Assembly (NCBI GenBank): GCA_001830835.1
Contig: MICJ01000003.1
Location: 30,299 to 63,955 of the forward strand
Source of the DNA: Syntrophobacterales bacterium GWC2_56_13
GTDB taxonomy: Bacteria; Desulfobacterota; Syntrophia; Syntrophales; UBA5619
Reading direction: 5' to 3'
DNA length: 33,657 nt
Shown here: positions 18,787-27,219 of the stretch, one piece after another
Position numbering within the stretch: position 1 is the stretch's first letter
Layout of the letters: each line of letters begins with the position of its first letter
Translations under genes and position numbers: made by a program
Notes under the pieces: model-generated
What the model saw: only the letters and a program-made list of their open reading frames with translations
Databases searched by the model: none
What the model was told of the DNA's origin: nothing

Positions 18787-20601
18787 CTATATCTGCTCCA
18801 CAATCGCGTCCGATTTGCATAACTGCCGGCAGAGGCCGCAGCCGCTACAGATATTCAGGTCAATGACGGCGATCCCCTGCTGTTTTTCCCCCTTTTTCTT
18901 CTGATCACCTGAGGGACCAACGAGTTTCTTCCAAGCGATGGGAGGACAGCCAAGACCGAGGCAGAGCCTGCATCCGGTGCACTTCTCCGGATCGACCCGA
19001 AGCGGTTTCCCCGGCGACAATTTCTCCCTTTTGAACAGGACACAGGCGCGTCTGGAGATCACCACGGAGGGACCGGGTTTGGCCAGTTCCTCTTTCAGTA
19101 CGGTTCGGGTTTTCTTCAGATCGTAGGGGTCAACCAGGCGGACGCTTTTGATTCCAAGAGCCCTGACCAGTTTGGCCAGATCAACCCCCATCGTCTTTTC
19201 CCCCTGGAGGGTGAAACCGGTGGCGGGGTGTTCCTGCATGCCCGTCATGGCGGTGGTCAGGTTGTCGCAAATGACGATGAGCGCGTCGCTATGATTATAG
19301 GCCATATTGAGCAGGGGCGTCATCCCCGAATGGAGAAAAGTCGAATCGCCGATCACACCGACCACCTTTCCCCTCCCCTTTTCTCCCAGGGCCTTGCTCA
19401 TCCCGTGGGCCATGCCGATACTGGCCCCCATGCAGATGCAGGAATGGAGAGCATCGAGAGGCTTCATAAAGGAGAGGGTATAGCAGCCGATGTCTCCGGA
19501 AATGAAAACTTTCAGGCGGCCGAGGACGTAAAAGAGGCCGCGATGCGGGCAGCCGGGACAGAGATTGGGCGGACGCAGGGGAAGCTGGCGTTCCGGAAGA
19601 GTCCGCAAAATCTTGTCGTGACCGATAATCGCCTGTTCGACGATTCCCGGATTGAACTCGTTTGTGTAGGGAAAAATCGCCTTGCCGGTCACCTCGATCC
19701 CCAGGGCGCGAACCTGTTCCTCGATGAAGGGGTCCAGTTCTTCAAGCGCATAGAGTTTCCTGACGCGCGAGGCGAACTCCCTGATCAGGCCGACAGGCAG
19801 GGGGTGTACCATCCCCAGTTTCACGTAGGAGTAGTCGGGAAAGACATCTTTGGCGTAATGGTAGGACATCCCCGCCGTGATGATACCTACTTCCGGATCA
19901 TTGATCTCCATGCGATTTTCGGGAAAGTTTTCGGCGAAGGCCTCCAACAGGCGCATCCGCTTTTCGACTTCGACCCGGCGCTTGCGGGCATTCATCGGGA
20001 CCATGACATATTTTTCCGCGTTGCAACGGATCGCGGTGCGGTCTTCCATAGTTTTAGGCGCCTCAAGCGTCACGACCGATTTTGAATGAGACACGCGCGT
20101 GGTCGAACGGAGAAAGACGGGGGTATCGAACCTCTCGCTGATTTCGAAAGCGATCTTGATAAATTCCTTTGCTTCCTGGCTGTCGGATGGTTCGAGCATG
20201 GGGATCTTCATAAATTTGGCATAGTTGCGATTGTCCTGTTCGTTCTGGGAACTATGCAGCGAAGGGTCGTCGGCGCTGACGACGACTAGGGCTCCGTTGA
20301 TTCCGGTATAGCTTACTGTAAACAGAGGGTCCGCGGCGACATTGACCCCCACGTGTTTCATGACCACCATCACCCGGGCGCCCGCCAGAGCAGCGCCGAT
20401 TCCGACCTCCATCGCCACCTTTTCATTGGGCGCCCATTCCGCATAGACCCCCTCGTAGGTGGCAAAAGCCTCCATGATTTCCGTACTCGGGGTCCCGGGA
20501 TAGCCGGCGGCGAATCTCACCCCGCATTCATAAGCGCCGCGGGCGATCGCCTCATTTCCGGATAGCAGTTCTTTCAAAAAACACCCCTTCTTTTTATCCA
20601 T
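18787..20601 (-). CDS. iorA: Indolepyruvate:ferredoxin oxidoreductase, alpha subunit
   Basis: This 604-residue subunit carries the thiamine pyrophosphate and Fe-S sites of the complex. An N-terminal pyrimidine-binding domain (G-Y-P-G-T-P-S-T-E) and a TPP domain (G-D-I-G-C-Y-T-L; G-D-S-T-F-L-H-S-G) are followed by a C-terminal ferredoxin module with C-T-G-C-R-L-C and C-S-G-C-G-L-C cysteine clusters for two 4Fe-4S centres. The first cluster's spacing (C-L-G-L-G-C-P-P) is unusual, as in other IorA proteins. A TTG two codons upstream is possible; neither start has a strong ribosome site, and I prefer the ATG. Fits amino-acid fermentation or aryl-acid metabolism in an anaerobe. Confidence 0.95.
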   Translation of the reverse strand: MDKKKGCFLKELLSGNEAIARGAYECGVRFAAGYPGTPSTEIMEAFATYEGVYAEWAPNEKVAMEVGIGAALAGARVMVVMKHVGVNVAADPLFTVSYTGINGALVVVSADDPSLHSSQNEQDNRNYAKFMKIPMLEPSDSQEAKEFIKIAFEISERFDTPVFLRSTTRVSHSKSVVTLEAPKTMEDRTAIRCNAEKYVMVPMNARKRRVEVEKRMRLLEAFAENFPENRMEINDPEVGIITAGMSYHYAKDVFPDYSYVKLGMVHPLPVGLIREFASRVRKLYALEELDPFIEEQVRALGIEVTGKAIFPYTNEFNPGIVEQAIIGHDKILRTLPERQLPLRPPNLCPGCPHRGLFYVLGRLKVFISGDIGCYTLSFMKPLDALHSCICMGASIGMAHGMSKALGEKGRGKVVGVIGDSTFLHSGMTPLLNMAYNHSDALIVICDNLTTAMTGMQEHPATGFTLQGEKTMGVDLAKLVRALGIKSVRLVDPYDLKKTRTVLKEELAKPGPSVVISRRACVLFKREKLSPGKPLRVDPEKCTGCRLCLGLGCPPIAWKKLVGPSGDQKKKGEKQQGIAVIDLNICSGCGLCRQLCKSDAIVEQI

Positions 20602-20632
20602 CCCCAATCGTGTATGCAGAATCTCAATTTAA

Positions 20633-21310
20633 TCAACCCAGCAGGGAGATCTTCCTCTTCAGGTAAAGCGTCATCAGGGGATCAGTTGTCTTTTCCAGAG
20701 CCTTTCGGTAATATTCTGCTGCTTTGGCTGTATTGTTCATGGCTTCATAGACCCTGGCGATATGGCGGTAGTTGAGCAGCTCAAACGAGAGCGCCGTTTT
20801 TGTTTTCATCGCCTTTTCATACGAATCCAGTGCTTTATTAAAGTCATTTTTCAGTTCATAACAGGAACCCAGGCTGTTATAGGCCAGGGTAACGAGATCA
20901 CTTCCCTCCCCCGCCCTGTCGAGAAAATCCTGATAGGCACTGATCGCCGCATCAACCTCCTGACGGCCGAAATAGAGATTTCCGAGCCGGTAGTAGGCTG
21001 TAATCGCTGCCCGGCTCTGCGGATGCCGGGCGATAAGATCCTTATACCCCTTGATCGTCTCCGCATCACCCGCAGGAGAGCCGGCCTTCATAGCGCTTTC
21101 AAAAACACGGGCGTAGGTATTGCCTGCGCTGGTTTCATAGTTGAGCCGGTAGAGGTACCATCCGCCGGCAACCACGGCAATCAGGAGGAAAAGCCCTGCC
21201 CCGGCGTAGATCCGGTTCCTGTTTTTTTTTGCAAACATCCGGACGCGGTAGAAGAAAAGTTGCAGCTTGTCCGGCTCCGTGAGCTCTTTCTTATCGATCT
21301 TTGCCGCCAT
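20633..21310 (-). CDS. Membrane-anchored tetratricopeptide repeat protein (YfgM-like)
   Basis: This 225-residue protein has a charged cytoplasmic N-terminus, one membrane helix (about 34-54) and a TPR array (about 75-222) facing the periplasm. The layout resembles YfgM/TPR_21 proteins, which assist the Sec translocon, but the assignment is by architecture only. The frame is open to 21412; the ATG at 21310 has GAGGG before it and overlaps the thioesterase gene by 20 bp. It precedes iorA by 31 bp. Confidence 0.78.
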   Translation of the reverse strand: MAAKIDKKELTEPDKLQLFFYRVRMFAKKNRNRIYAGAGLFLLIAVVAGGWYLYRLNYETSAGNTYARVFESAMKAGSPAGDAETIKGYKDLIARHPQSRAAITAYYRLGNLYFGRQEVDAAISAYQDFLDRAGEGSDLVTLAYNSLGSCYELKNDFNKALDSYEKAMKTKTALSFELLNYRHIARVYEAMNNTAKAAEYYRKALEKTTDPLMTLYLKRKISLLG

Positions 21311-21740
21311 TGGTTTCCCTCTGCTCCTTAGATTTTCTGATAAATTGATTGATCTTATCTGCCGTTGTCGCCGGGATGCGAAGGACCTTTCCGTTCCTGT
21401 CGGTACAGGCATGCACGGTGTACCCTTCCGTGAGGAGATTTTGCCGGTTTTCGTCCCAGATGCGATAAGTGAACTTAATGCTGGCCCGCTTCAGATAGTT
21501 GATATCCGTTTCAACTAGGACGATATCATCGTAGTACGCCGGAAGAAAATAGTGGCAGTACGCCTGTGTGAGGGGAAGATTGAGACCGGAAGCCTCCATC
21601 TCCGCATAGAGGATTTCCATCTCCCGGAAAAGCTCGGTGCGTCCGATCTCGAACCAGCGGATATAATTGGTGTGATAGACGATGCCCATGGCATCGGTAT
21701 CCGCATAGATGACCCTGATCTTAACGGGTGTTCTTTTCAA
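21291..21740 (-). CDS. YbgC-type acyl-CoA thioesterase (hotdog fold)
   Basis: This 149-residue hotdog protein carries the 4-hydroxybenzoyl-CoA thioesterase/YbgC signature A-D-T-D-A-M-G-I-V-Y-H near the N-terminus, followed by W-F-E-I-G-R. Family members hydrolyse short-chain or aromatic acyl-CoA. The start is TTG, supported by GGAGGGG seven bases upstream and by overlap with apgM (20 bp); no ATG precedes the catalytic motif. In an organism with aryl-acyl-CoA metabolism an aromatic substrate is possible, but not shown. Confidence 0.85.
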   Translation of the reverse strand: MKRTPVKIRVIYADTDAMGIVYHTNYIRWFEIGRTELFREMEILYAEMEASGLNLPLTQAYCHYFLPAYYDDIVLVETDINYLKRASIKFTYRIWDENRQNLLTEGYTVHACTDRNGKVLRIPATTADKINQFIRKSKEQRETNGGKDR

Positions 21741-22950
21741 GAAAACCCCTCCAGTTGCCGATGAAAGTTTCCATGAAAAGATATCCCGGCGAAATGAGAT
21801 TGCCTGTCAGGCCCGCCTCCCTTTCCCCGAAGGCCATCCCCCTGGCCTGGTTCTCCCTGCTTGAAGATGACAGGACGGCAAAGGGACTGGGATCCCCGGT
21901 GTGTGTTTTGAGTCTGATTGGAGTGGGATGATCACTTAAAACGACCACCCGGAAGGCCCCGAGACTTCCTATCCCCGCCAGGACCGTTCCGACGACCTTC
22001 TCATCGAAATCCTCGATGGCCTTTATCTTTCCTTCCACGTTCCCCTCATGACCCATCTCGTCGGGGGCCTCGACATGGGCAAAGACCAGATCGAGCTCCT
22101 TCAGGGCAGAAAGTGCCTTTTCGGCCTTTCCCAAATAGTTGGTGTCCGTGTATCCTGTGACCCCTTCGACCTGCAGGACCTCCAATCCGGCGCAGACGCC
22201 GATGCCGTTGAGAAGATCCACCGCCGAGATCACACCGCCACGCAGGCGGTACTTTTCTGAGAAATTCCGCATGTGCGGCCTCCTCCCCTGTCCCCAGAGC
22301 CAGATTGAGGTCGCCTGCTTCAAGCCCCGGTCTCTTCTTTCCCTGTTGACCGGATGGTCGGCAAGGAATTCCTGTGAGAGCCGCATCAGTCGCTTCATCT
22401 GTTCGGCCCCCTCGCCCTGCGGAAGATGCGGGCCGGCGGCCTTGCCGGTAATATCATGGGGCGGTATCGTGGTCAGATCCGCTTTTCCCCCTTTCCAAAC
22501 CAGCAGATGCCGGTAGCCAACGCCGGGGTAAAATCGGAAGGTTTCCGATCCGATCCCCTCATCGAGATCAATGATGATTCTTCTCGCCTCTGCGGATGAG
22601 ATATGACCGGCCGTGAAATCGTCCATCACAGGGTCCGCACTGTCACTGAGGGCGACAAGATTGCAGCGAAAGGCTACATCCTCCGGCGAAAGGGTAATCC
22701 CCATATTTGCCGCCTCAAGGGGGCCCCTTCCAGTGTAACAGAGCCCGGGATCATAACCAAGAACCGCCAGATTGGCCACGTCGCTTCCCGCTGGAAGCCC
22801 TGGGGGAATGGTGTCGATCAGCCCCAGGGTTCCCCGGGAGGCCATCCGGTCCATATGAGGGGTCCGGGCATACTCCAGGGGGGTTTCCCCTCCGAGGAGG
22901 TCGAGCGGATAATCGGCCATCCCGTCGGCAAGCAAGATCACGTATTTCAT
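21721..22950 (-). CDS. apgM: 2,3-bisphosphoglycerate-independent phosphoglycerate mutase, archaeal type
   Basis: This 409-residue enzyme interconverts 3- and 2-phosphoglycerate. It belongs to the alkaline phosphatase superfamily: metal-binding Asp9 in L-A-D-G-M-A and nucleophile Ser56 in A-G-S-D-V-A-N, followed by G-Y-D-P and, near the C-terminus, H-V-E-A-P-D-E and L-S-D-H-P-T-P. It is the ApgM subfamily, not GpmI or GpmA. It follows hom on the same strand, a pairing I recall from deltaproteobacteria. GAGGAAA stands about 11 nt before the ATG. The start of the leader lies in a repeat element. Confidence 0.93.
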   Translation of the reverse strand: MKYVILLADGMADYPLDLLGGETPLEYARTPHMDRMASRGTLGLIDTIPPGLPAGSDVANLAVLGYDPGLCYTGRGPLEAANMGITLSPEDVAFRCNLVALSDSADPVMDDFTAGHISSAEARRIIIDLDEGIGSETFRFYPGVGYRHLLVWKGGKADLTTIPPHDITGKAAGPHLPQGEGAEQMKRLMRLSQEFLADHPVNRERRDRGLKQATSIWLWGQGRRPHMRNFSEKYRLRGGVISAVDLLNGIGVCAGLEVLQVEGVTGYTDTNYLGKAEKALSALKELDLVFAHVEAPDEMGHEGNVEGKIKAIEDFDEKVVGTVLAGIGSLGAFRVVVLSDHPTPIRLKTHTGDPSPFAVLSSSSRENQARGMAFGEREAGLTGNLISPGYLFMETFIGNWRGFLEKNTR

Positions 22951-22996
22951 CAGAGCTGGTTTCCTCGTAAAAAATTTCTTAAATCATGACATCCGA

Positions 22997-23128
22997 GGCG
23001 GTTCCGTAAAAAGCTCCAAAGGCAAGGCGCGCAACTCCTGAGGAGTGAGGCGTACTTATTCGTACGCTGCAGTGACGAAGGAGGAAGCGCAACGCGGAGA
23101 GAGGTCTTGGACTTTTTGCGGAGCCGTC
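22997..23128. repeat. About 130-bp inverted-repeat element between hom and apgM
   Basis: Imperfect terminal inverted repeats lie at 22997-23020 and 23106-23128 (cores CCGTAAAAAGCTCCAA and TTGGACTTTTTGCGG). Inside are two hairpins: ACTCCT-G-AGGAGT (23034-23046) and GCGTAC-TTATTC-GTACGC (23050-23067). The right end reaches into the hom stop codon, so the TGA belongs to the repeat. It encodes no protein. The structure resembles dispersed intergenic repeats I recall in deltaproteobacterial genomes; only one copy is in this window, so dispersal is not shown here. Confidence 0.7.
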
Positions 23129-24437
23129 AGAGTTTATCGTCCTCGATTCGTATCAGCATAGTTTTTCCCATGACCACATCGAGCCGGTCGATATCCTCCA
23201 TGGCCCTGCGGACGTCCAGTTCCCGGGCTTTGTAGGTGGTCATGACAACGGGAACGGCGCCACCCTGTTTCCGCCCCTTCTGAATGACGGCGGCGATACT
23301 GATGTTGTTTTCACCCAGGATGCCGGAGATCCTGGAAAGGACGCCGGGACGGTCGACTGCGGAGAAACGGAAATAATAATTCGTCCTGATCTGATCGAAA
23401 GGCAGCAGCCTGATATCCTCGATAATCTCTTCATGGAGTACCCGCGGGGGAATGCGACCGGAGATCCCTTTGAGTACATCGCGTGCAATATCGACGATAT
23501 CAGAGACCACGGCGCTGGCCGTGGGCATCATGCCCGCGCCCTGGCCATAGAGGAACACCGAATCCGCTGCGTCGCCGATGATGTGAAAGGCGTTGAAATT
23601 CCCGTTGACATTGGCAAGCAGGTGATCGAAGGGGATCATCGTCGGGTGAAGCCGCGCTTCGACCTCCTGGTCTCTTTGGATCGCGATGGCCAGAAGTTTG
23701 ATCCGATAGCCTAGTTCATGTGCAAATTCGATATCCTGTTCGCTGATCCTGGTGATTCCCTCCCGGTAAAGATCTTCCAGACGTACTTTTTTCCCGTAGG
23801 CTAAGGAGAGGAGAATCGCCAGTTTATGTGCCGTGTCGATCCCTTCGACGTCGTAAGCGGGATCGGCTTCGGCAAAACCCAGGGCCTGGGCCTCCTTCAA
23901 AACCACGGCGAATGCCTTCCCCTCGTCAGTCATTTTAGTGAGAATAAAATTGGCGGTTCCATTCATGATGGCGGAGATGGACAGAATTCGATTGGCGATC
24001 AGACTCTCCTTTACGGTCTTGATGATGGGGATAGTCCCTCCGACGCTGGCCTCAAAGCCGATATTGACCCCGTGGCGCACAGCGCTCTGAAAGATCTCGT
24101 CTCCATGGGTTGCGAGCAGGGCCTTGTTTGCCGTGACCACGTGCTTTCCCTGACTCAGGGCTGCAAGGATGAAGGTGCGGGCCGGTTCGTAACCGCCCAT
24201 GAGTTCAACGACGATATCGATCCCCGGATCATTCAGGATGTCGCCGGCATCCGTCGTGAGCAGCGCGGCATCCACCGGTATCCCTCGCGATCTCCGGATA
24301 TCGATATCCGCAATCCTTTTCACATCGATCTTGGCGCCGAGTCGTCCGGCGATGAGCTCTCCATTTTCCTGGAGGAGCTTGACGAGCCCTGTGCCGATCG
24401 TTCCGAAGCCGATGAGTCCTAAAGATATCTTTTTCAT
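23127..24437 (-). CDS. hom: Homoserine dehydrogenase
   Basis: This 436-residue enzyme reduces aspartate semialdehyde to homoserine with NAD(P)H, at the branch to threonine and methionine. The Rossmann motif is G-F-G-T-I-G (10-15). The catalytic region is recognisable (E-L-M-G-G-Y, then A-D-P-A-Y-D-V-E-G). A C-terminal ACT domain (about 352-430, D-R-P-G-V-L) suggests feedback regulation by threonine. Length is typical for the monofunctional type. A promoter candidate lies 64 bp upstream. The stop codon is formed by the end of an inverted-repeat element. Confidence 0.96.
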   Translation of the reverse strand: MKKISLGLIGFGTIGTGLVKLLQENGELIAGRLGAKIDVKRIADIDIRRSRGIPVDAALLTTDAGDILNDPGIDIVVELMGGYEPARTFILAALSQGKHVVTANKALLATHGDEIFQSAVRHGVNIGFEASVGGTIPIIKTVKESLIANRILSISAIMNGTANFILTKMTDEGKAFAVVLKEAQALGFAEADPAYDVEGIDTAHKLAILLSLAYGKKVRLEDLYREGITRISEQDIEFAHELGYRIKLLAIAIQRDQEVEARLHPTMIPFDHLLANVNGNFNAFHIIGDAADSVFLYGQGAGMMPTASAVVSDIVDIARDVLKGISGRIPPRVLHEEIIEDIRLLPFDQIRTNYYFRFSAVDRPGVLSRISGILGENNISIAAVIQKGRKQGGAVPVVMTTYKARELDVRRAMEDIDRLDVVMGKTMLIRIEDDKL

Positions 24438-24500
24438 GTCTTTATTACCTGGAGTTGCATATTATCGCCTGTGCTGCCATTTCCGAAAAGACTGCCAGTT

Positions 24501-24528
24501 TCTATATCAATTTGTCAGGCTTTGTCAA
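24501..24528 (-). promoter_or_regulatory. Promoter candidate for the hom-apgM operon
   Basis: Minus-strand TTGACA (24523-24528, perfect) and TATAGA (24501-24506) are spaced by 16 bp in the 104-bp gap between recG and hom. It would allow hom and the genes behind it to be expressed apart from recG. Confidence 0.55.
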
Positions 24529-24541
24529 AAGAATTCATCCG

Positions 24542-26995
24542 TCATCCGATCTTGGCCAGCTCCAGCCTGCCGCCCCATCTTCTCAGAAGCGCCTCCCGGA
24601 GCGGGATATGTTCGGACATTTCCAATCGCGGATCTTCATCCACAAGGGCAAAGGCGTCCGCTTTGGCCTCGCTAAGGATACGGCCGTCGCGGAGGATACT
24701 GGCCACCCGGAAATCAGGCAACCCGGATTGTCTCGTCCCCATAAATTCTCCCGGGCCCCGGATGGCAAGATCCTCTTCGGCAATCCGGAAACCATCGGTC
24801 GTTTCCTCCATGATTCGCAGGCGTTTTCGCGCATCTTCCGAGCGGCTGTACTGCGTCAGGAGAATACAGAAGGAAGGGATGTCGCTCCGCCCCACCCTGC
24901 CCCTTAACTGGTGAAGCTGCGAAAGACCGAAGCGCTCCGCATGTTCGATGACCATCAACGACGCCTCCGGGATATCAATGCCGACCTCGATGACCGTCGT
25001 TGAAACGAGGATCTGTATTTCCTTTGAGATAAAATCAGCCATAACCCGATCTTTCTCTGCCCCTTTCATTCGCCCGTGGACGAGACCGATCCGGCAGTCA
25101 GGAAAGATTTCCTCCCGCAGATGCTGTGCCATTCGCGTGGCATCCTTGAGGTCGAGGTTTTCTGACTCTTCGACGAGCGGGTAGACGATGAATATCTGAT
25201 TTCCCTTCTGCACCTCGCGGTGGATAATTGCGTAGACGCGGTTTCGCTGGGCCTCTGAAAAGATCTTCGTCCGGACCGGCTTCTTGCCTGGCGGCATTTC
25301 GTCGATGAGGGAGACATCAAGATCCCCGTATACGGTCATGGCCAGGGTCCTCGGAATCGGGGTAGCGGTCATGACGAGAACATCCGGGATAGCGCCCTTC
25401 TTCCTCAGTGCCGCCCTCTGAACTACTCCGAAGCGATGCTGCTCGTCGATCACGACCAGCCCCAGACGCTGGAAGGCCACCTCCTCCTGGATCAGGGCAT
25501 GGGTCCCGACGGCGATATCGATCTCCCCGTTCTCCAGGCGTGCCTGAAGTTCCCTTCTTTCCGCCGTTTTCAGGCCTCCGGTCAGGAGTTCGCTCTTCAG
25601 TCCGAGTTTGTCCGACCAGAGCTTCAGATTTCGGTAGTGCTGTTCCGCGAGGATTTCCGTCGGCGCCATCATCGCGGACTGATATCCGTTTTCGCAGGCG
25701 ATGATCATGGCGGCCATGGATACAACCGTTTTCCCGGAACCTACGTCTCCCTGAAGCAGGCGATTCATTACCCGAACCGCTGTCATGTCCCGTTCGATTT
25801 CCGCGATGACCCGGCGCTGCGCCGACGTGAGCGCAAATGGAAGCAGAGTGTAGAATCTCTGCAGCATCTCCCCGCCCGGACGGAAGGCTATCCCATGCTC
25901 TAAGACGTCCCCTCTCTTCCTCAGGGCCATGCCGAGCTGGAAATAAAAGAATTCATCATAAATGAGCCTTCTGTGGGCATCAGTCCTCATCTCCTGGCAG
26001 GCCTCCATCTCCTGATCTGCCGTGGGAAAATGGACCTGACGGACGGCGTCACTGATCTCCATGAGCCCGCGTTTCCGGCATATCCTTCCCGGAATGGGAC
26101 TCCACATGAGATGGGCAAAATCCCGCACTACCTGCCACATGATTCTTCTGATGGTTTTCTGGTGCAGACCTTCCGTTTCAGAATAGACGGGAACGATTCT
26201 TTTGAAATGCAGCAGCTGATCCTCGTGCTCATCGAGAATTTCAAAATCGGGGTGGATCATCTCCCTCTCGAAGGGAAATCCAGTGATCTCCCCGGTCAGG
26301 ATGAAACGCCGTCCCGGTTTGAAGGTCCCTCTCAGAAAGGCCTCGCGCCCCTTGAACCATTTGGCCTTGAGAATGCCGTGGCCGTCATCGAACGTCACTT
26401 CAAAGATCCTTCTTCTGCCGTAAAAACGCATGTCCGCCAGGGCGATCCTGCCCACGACGGTCTGTCTGATCCCGGGAACTGTCTCCGAGATCCGGCAAAC
26501 CGTTCGGCGATCATCATACCGACGCGGCAGAAAATATAGCAAGTCTTCGACGGTGGAGAGGTTTTTTCTGGTGAGGAGTTCGGCAACCCGGGGACCGACT
26601 CCCCGGACGGACTGGACCGGCAGGGAAAGAAGATTAAGGGCACTTCCCCCCTCTTCAGGCGCGGAGAGCCCGCCGCCTTCCCCCGCCGGCAGGTTCTGCT
26701 GGATCGACTTCAATAATGAGAGATGATGGATGGCCTCCGCAAGACGATCCCTTTTGAGTTCGGTGAGCAGGCTGTCGTATCCGTCGAACAGATTCAGCAG
26801 CGCGACGGCAATCCTCTCGAGTTCACCTTTCTGTGTTTCGGGCGCTTCACGGTTTATGCCATCCTGCAGCTGTCGTGCGAGGGAGGTCATGACGGCCTCC
26901 AGATTCTTGACCAGCGAGATGCGGTCGAAGGAGTCCCCTGCGGCAAACGAAAGAGGCGCCTCCATCTTTTCCAGTATTTTCCCCAGTGATTCCAT
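24542..26995 (-). CDS. recG: ATP-dependent DNA helicase RecG
   Basis: This 817-residue superfamily 2 translocase remodels stalled replication forks and Holliday junctions. A wedge (OB) domain begins near residue 130 (V-R-G-V-G-P-R-V-A-E-L-L). Walker A is G-D-V-G-S-G-K-T; the DExH box reads D-E-Q-H; the helicase C region has V-S-T-T-V-I-E-V-G-I-D and the Q-L-R-G-R-V-G-R motif VI. About 125 residues precede the wedge domain and are absent from E. coli RecG; similar extensions occur in some other phyla. The stretch is largely helical, with an acidic/Gly-rich linker. The ATG has only a modest ribosome site. Confidence 0.95.
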   Translation of the reverse strand: MESLGKILEKMEAPLSFAAGDSFDRISLVKNLEAVMTSLARQLQDGINREAPETQKGELERIAVALLNLFDGYDSLLTELKRDRLAEAIHHLSLLKSIQQNLPAGEGGGLSAPEEGGSALNLLSLPVQSVRGVGPRVAELLTRKNLSTVEDLLYFLPRRYDDRRTVCRISETVPGIRQTVVGRIALADMRFYGRRRIFEVTFDDGHGILKAKWFKGREAFLRGTFKPGRRFILTGEITGFPFEREMIHPDFEILDEHEDQLLHFKRIVPVYSETEGLHQKTIRRIMWQVVRDFAHLMWSPIPGRICRKRGLMEISDAVRQVHFPTADQEMEACQEMRTDAHRRLIYDEFFYFQLGMALRKRGDVLEHGIAFRPGGEMLQRFYTLLPFALTSAQRRVIAEIERDMTAVRVMNRLLQGDVGSGKTVVSMAAMIIACENGYQSAMMAPTEILAEQHYRNLKLWSDKLGLKSELLTGGLKTAERRELQARLENGEIDIAVGTHALIQEEVAFQRLGLVVIDEQHRFGVVQRAALRKKGAIPDVLVMTATPIPRTLAMTVYGDLDVSLIDEMPPGKKPVRTKIFSEAQRNRVYAIIHREVQKGNQIFIVYPLVEESENLDLKDATRMAQHLREEIFPDCRIGLVHGRMKGAEKDRVMADFISKEIQILVSTTVIEVGIDIPEASLMVIEHAERFGLSQLHQLRGRVGRSDIPSFCILLTQYSRSEDARKRLRIMEETTDGFRIAEEDLAIRGPGEFMGTRQSGLPDFRVASILRDGRILSEAKADAFALVDEDPRLEMSEHIPLREALLRRWGGRLELAKIG

Positions 26996-27093
26996 GCCTC
27001 ATCCCATTCGGTCATTGAGATGAATCCATTATGATATCGAACAGAAAGCGATTGTACTGTTAGCAGATATTCCTTTTTTTCGCAAGGAAAGAA

Positions 27094-27121
27094 TTGACTT
27101 TCAAGAGGATTTCAGTTAGAT
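27094..27121 (+). promoter_or_regulatory. Weak promoter candidate for purM
   Basis: TTGACT (27094-27099) and TTAGAT (27116-27121) are spaced by 16 bp in the divergent recG/purM gap. The -10 match is poor (3/6). A hairpin follows at once. Confidence 0.25.
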
Positions 27122-27128
27122 GAAAAAA

Positions 27129-27148
27129 CCGCTTCCGAAATGGAGCGG
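27129..27148 (-). terminator. Terminator-like hairpin in the recG/purM divergent region
   Basis: A 7-bp stem (27129-27135 with 27142-27148, one G-T pair, 6-base loop) is followed on the minus strand by six T (27123-27128). It looks like a terminator for transcripts running leftwards, towards recG. Read on the plus strand it would be a hairpin in the purM leader without a T run. Confidence 0.4.
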
Positions 27149-27219
27149 ATATGCCTTGCATCGCCGATCGATGTTTTTTCTTCTTTCCGGACGCAGGCGC
27201 AGAAAACACGGGAGTTCTT

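Noticed and set aside
19228-20085. 285-codon plus-strand frame opposite iorA
   Set aside because: iorA has clear TPP and Fe-S motifs on the other strand; the antisense product has no recognisable domain.
27151-27219. Longer N-terminus for PurM starting at 27151
   Set aside because: The 23 extra residues do not match PurM, and GGGAG marks the ATG at 27220.
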